From positions 1-6,560 of the forward strand of contig CAMLSF010000188.1 in NCBI GenBank assembly GCA_946482615.1: a stretch of 6,560 nt of DNA, read 5' to 3'. The notes under the pieces are model-generated. The model had not been told where the DNA came from. It worked only from the letters and a program-made list of their open reading frames with translations, and searched no databases. Below, one piece after another: positions 6,216-6,560 of this stretch. Each line of letters opens with the position of its first letter. Position 1 is the first letter of the stretch. The DNA comes from an uncultured Chromatiaceae bacterium (GTDB lineage: Bacteria; Pseudomonadota; Gammaproteobacteria; Enterobacterales; Alteromonadaceae). Made by a program: the position numbers and the translations under genes.

Positions 6216-6560
6216 AATTACGTGAAGGGAAAATACCCTGTAAGCACAAAATAAAACTCATGGCCAAAAAAGGCATCATATTTTCATGTGGCTGGCTACC
6301 GCCTGCTGTGCCCCCTGTGTTTGGCAACATCTGCGCTACCCGGTTTGCCGTTTCTGTCGATGCCAGATAATGCAAGCCCTGACCTATTAACTGACCTGAA
6401 GGTGTGTTTAAGTTGGCAGCCGTATTAGACACCATAGCCTGATGGGTATGAGCAGGAATTTGTGTCGTCAACAAAGTAACTGTTTCAGTGCCATACGTCT
6501 GGCCTTGCACTCTGGCGGTTAAACCCGGACCAGTGCCCTGACCGACAGGGACACGACCTC
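6214..6560 (-). CDS. Second phage tail collar / MdpB-like protein, C-terminal part, truncated by window edge
   Basis: The frame stays open to the right edge, giving 114 residues of the C-terminal part. It begins GRVPVGQGTGPGL, equivalent to the end of the collar domain in its neighbour, so about 60 N-terminal residues are missing. It carries PAHTH (35-39 of the visible part), a variable Asn/Thr/Gly middle, HENMMPFLAMSF (91-102) and the same FPSRN end as the next gene. The GTG at 6508-6510 is an internal valine, not the start, because the conserved sequence continues upstream of it. It is a paralogue of the downstream gene, similar in motif order but clearly diverged, and lies 11 bp from it. 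Confidence 0.88.
   Translation of the reverse strand, partial: GRVPVGQGTGPGLTARVQGQTYGTETVTLLTTQIPAHTHQAMVSNTAANLNTPSGQLIGQGLHYLASTETANRVAQMLPNTGGTAGGSQPHENMMPFLAMSFILCLQGIFPSRN

Noticed and set aside
6508..6510. GTG as the start of a 98-residue collar protein
   Set aside because: Conserved collar sequence continues upstream in the same frame to the window edge, so this codon is an internal valine.

Overview
The window looks like chromosomal DNA of a gammaproteobacterium, plausibly from the marine/freshwater Rheinheimera, Alishewanella or Shewanella area. This is inferred from the style of the proteins, the moderate GC content and strong AAGGAG-type ribosome sites. It cannot be proved from the sequence alone. 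Every convincing gene lies on the minus strand, so the window reads from right to left. Open frames on the plus strand are antisense shadows.

Right end (6560-5660): two tandem, closely spaced genes for small phage-tail-collar / microcystin-dependent-protein (MdpB-like) proteins. The first is cut by the window edge. The second starts 11 bp after the first one's stop, with its Shine-Dalgarno sequence overlapping that stop. A strong 13-bp-stem hairpin with flanking A and T runs (5616-5645) ends this unit. No capsid, portal, terminase, baseplate or lysis gene is visible.

Middle (5568-3142): an exported subtilisin-like (S8) protein that keeps its Asp/His/Ser triad but has an aberrant oxyanion region. 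It is followed 30 bp later by a signal-less protein of the TIGR03032/DUF4915 family, which starts at GTG.

Left half (3089-1): the N-terminal 1029 codons of a giant secreted repeat protein that runs off the left edge. It has a signal peptide, a linker with a four-cysteine cluster, a Calx-beta domain, and then bacterial Ig-like domains in the order A-A-B-B-B-A, followed by the start of another Ig-like type. The frame is open from the start codon to the edge. The signal peptide is encoded across a C4G8 homopolymer tract where a one-base slip in either direction gives an early stop.

Working together: the subtilase, the DUF4915 protein and the giant adhesin-like protein share a strand, have gaps of 30 and 52 bp, and show no terminator between them, so they are probably one operon. 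A reasonable inference is a surface or extracellular adhesin with a dedicated protease and a cytoplasmic partner, next to collar-domain proteins that may also be exported or host-co-opted. The functional link between the collar genes and the rest is unproven, and the terminator between them suggests separate transcripts.
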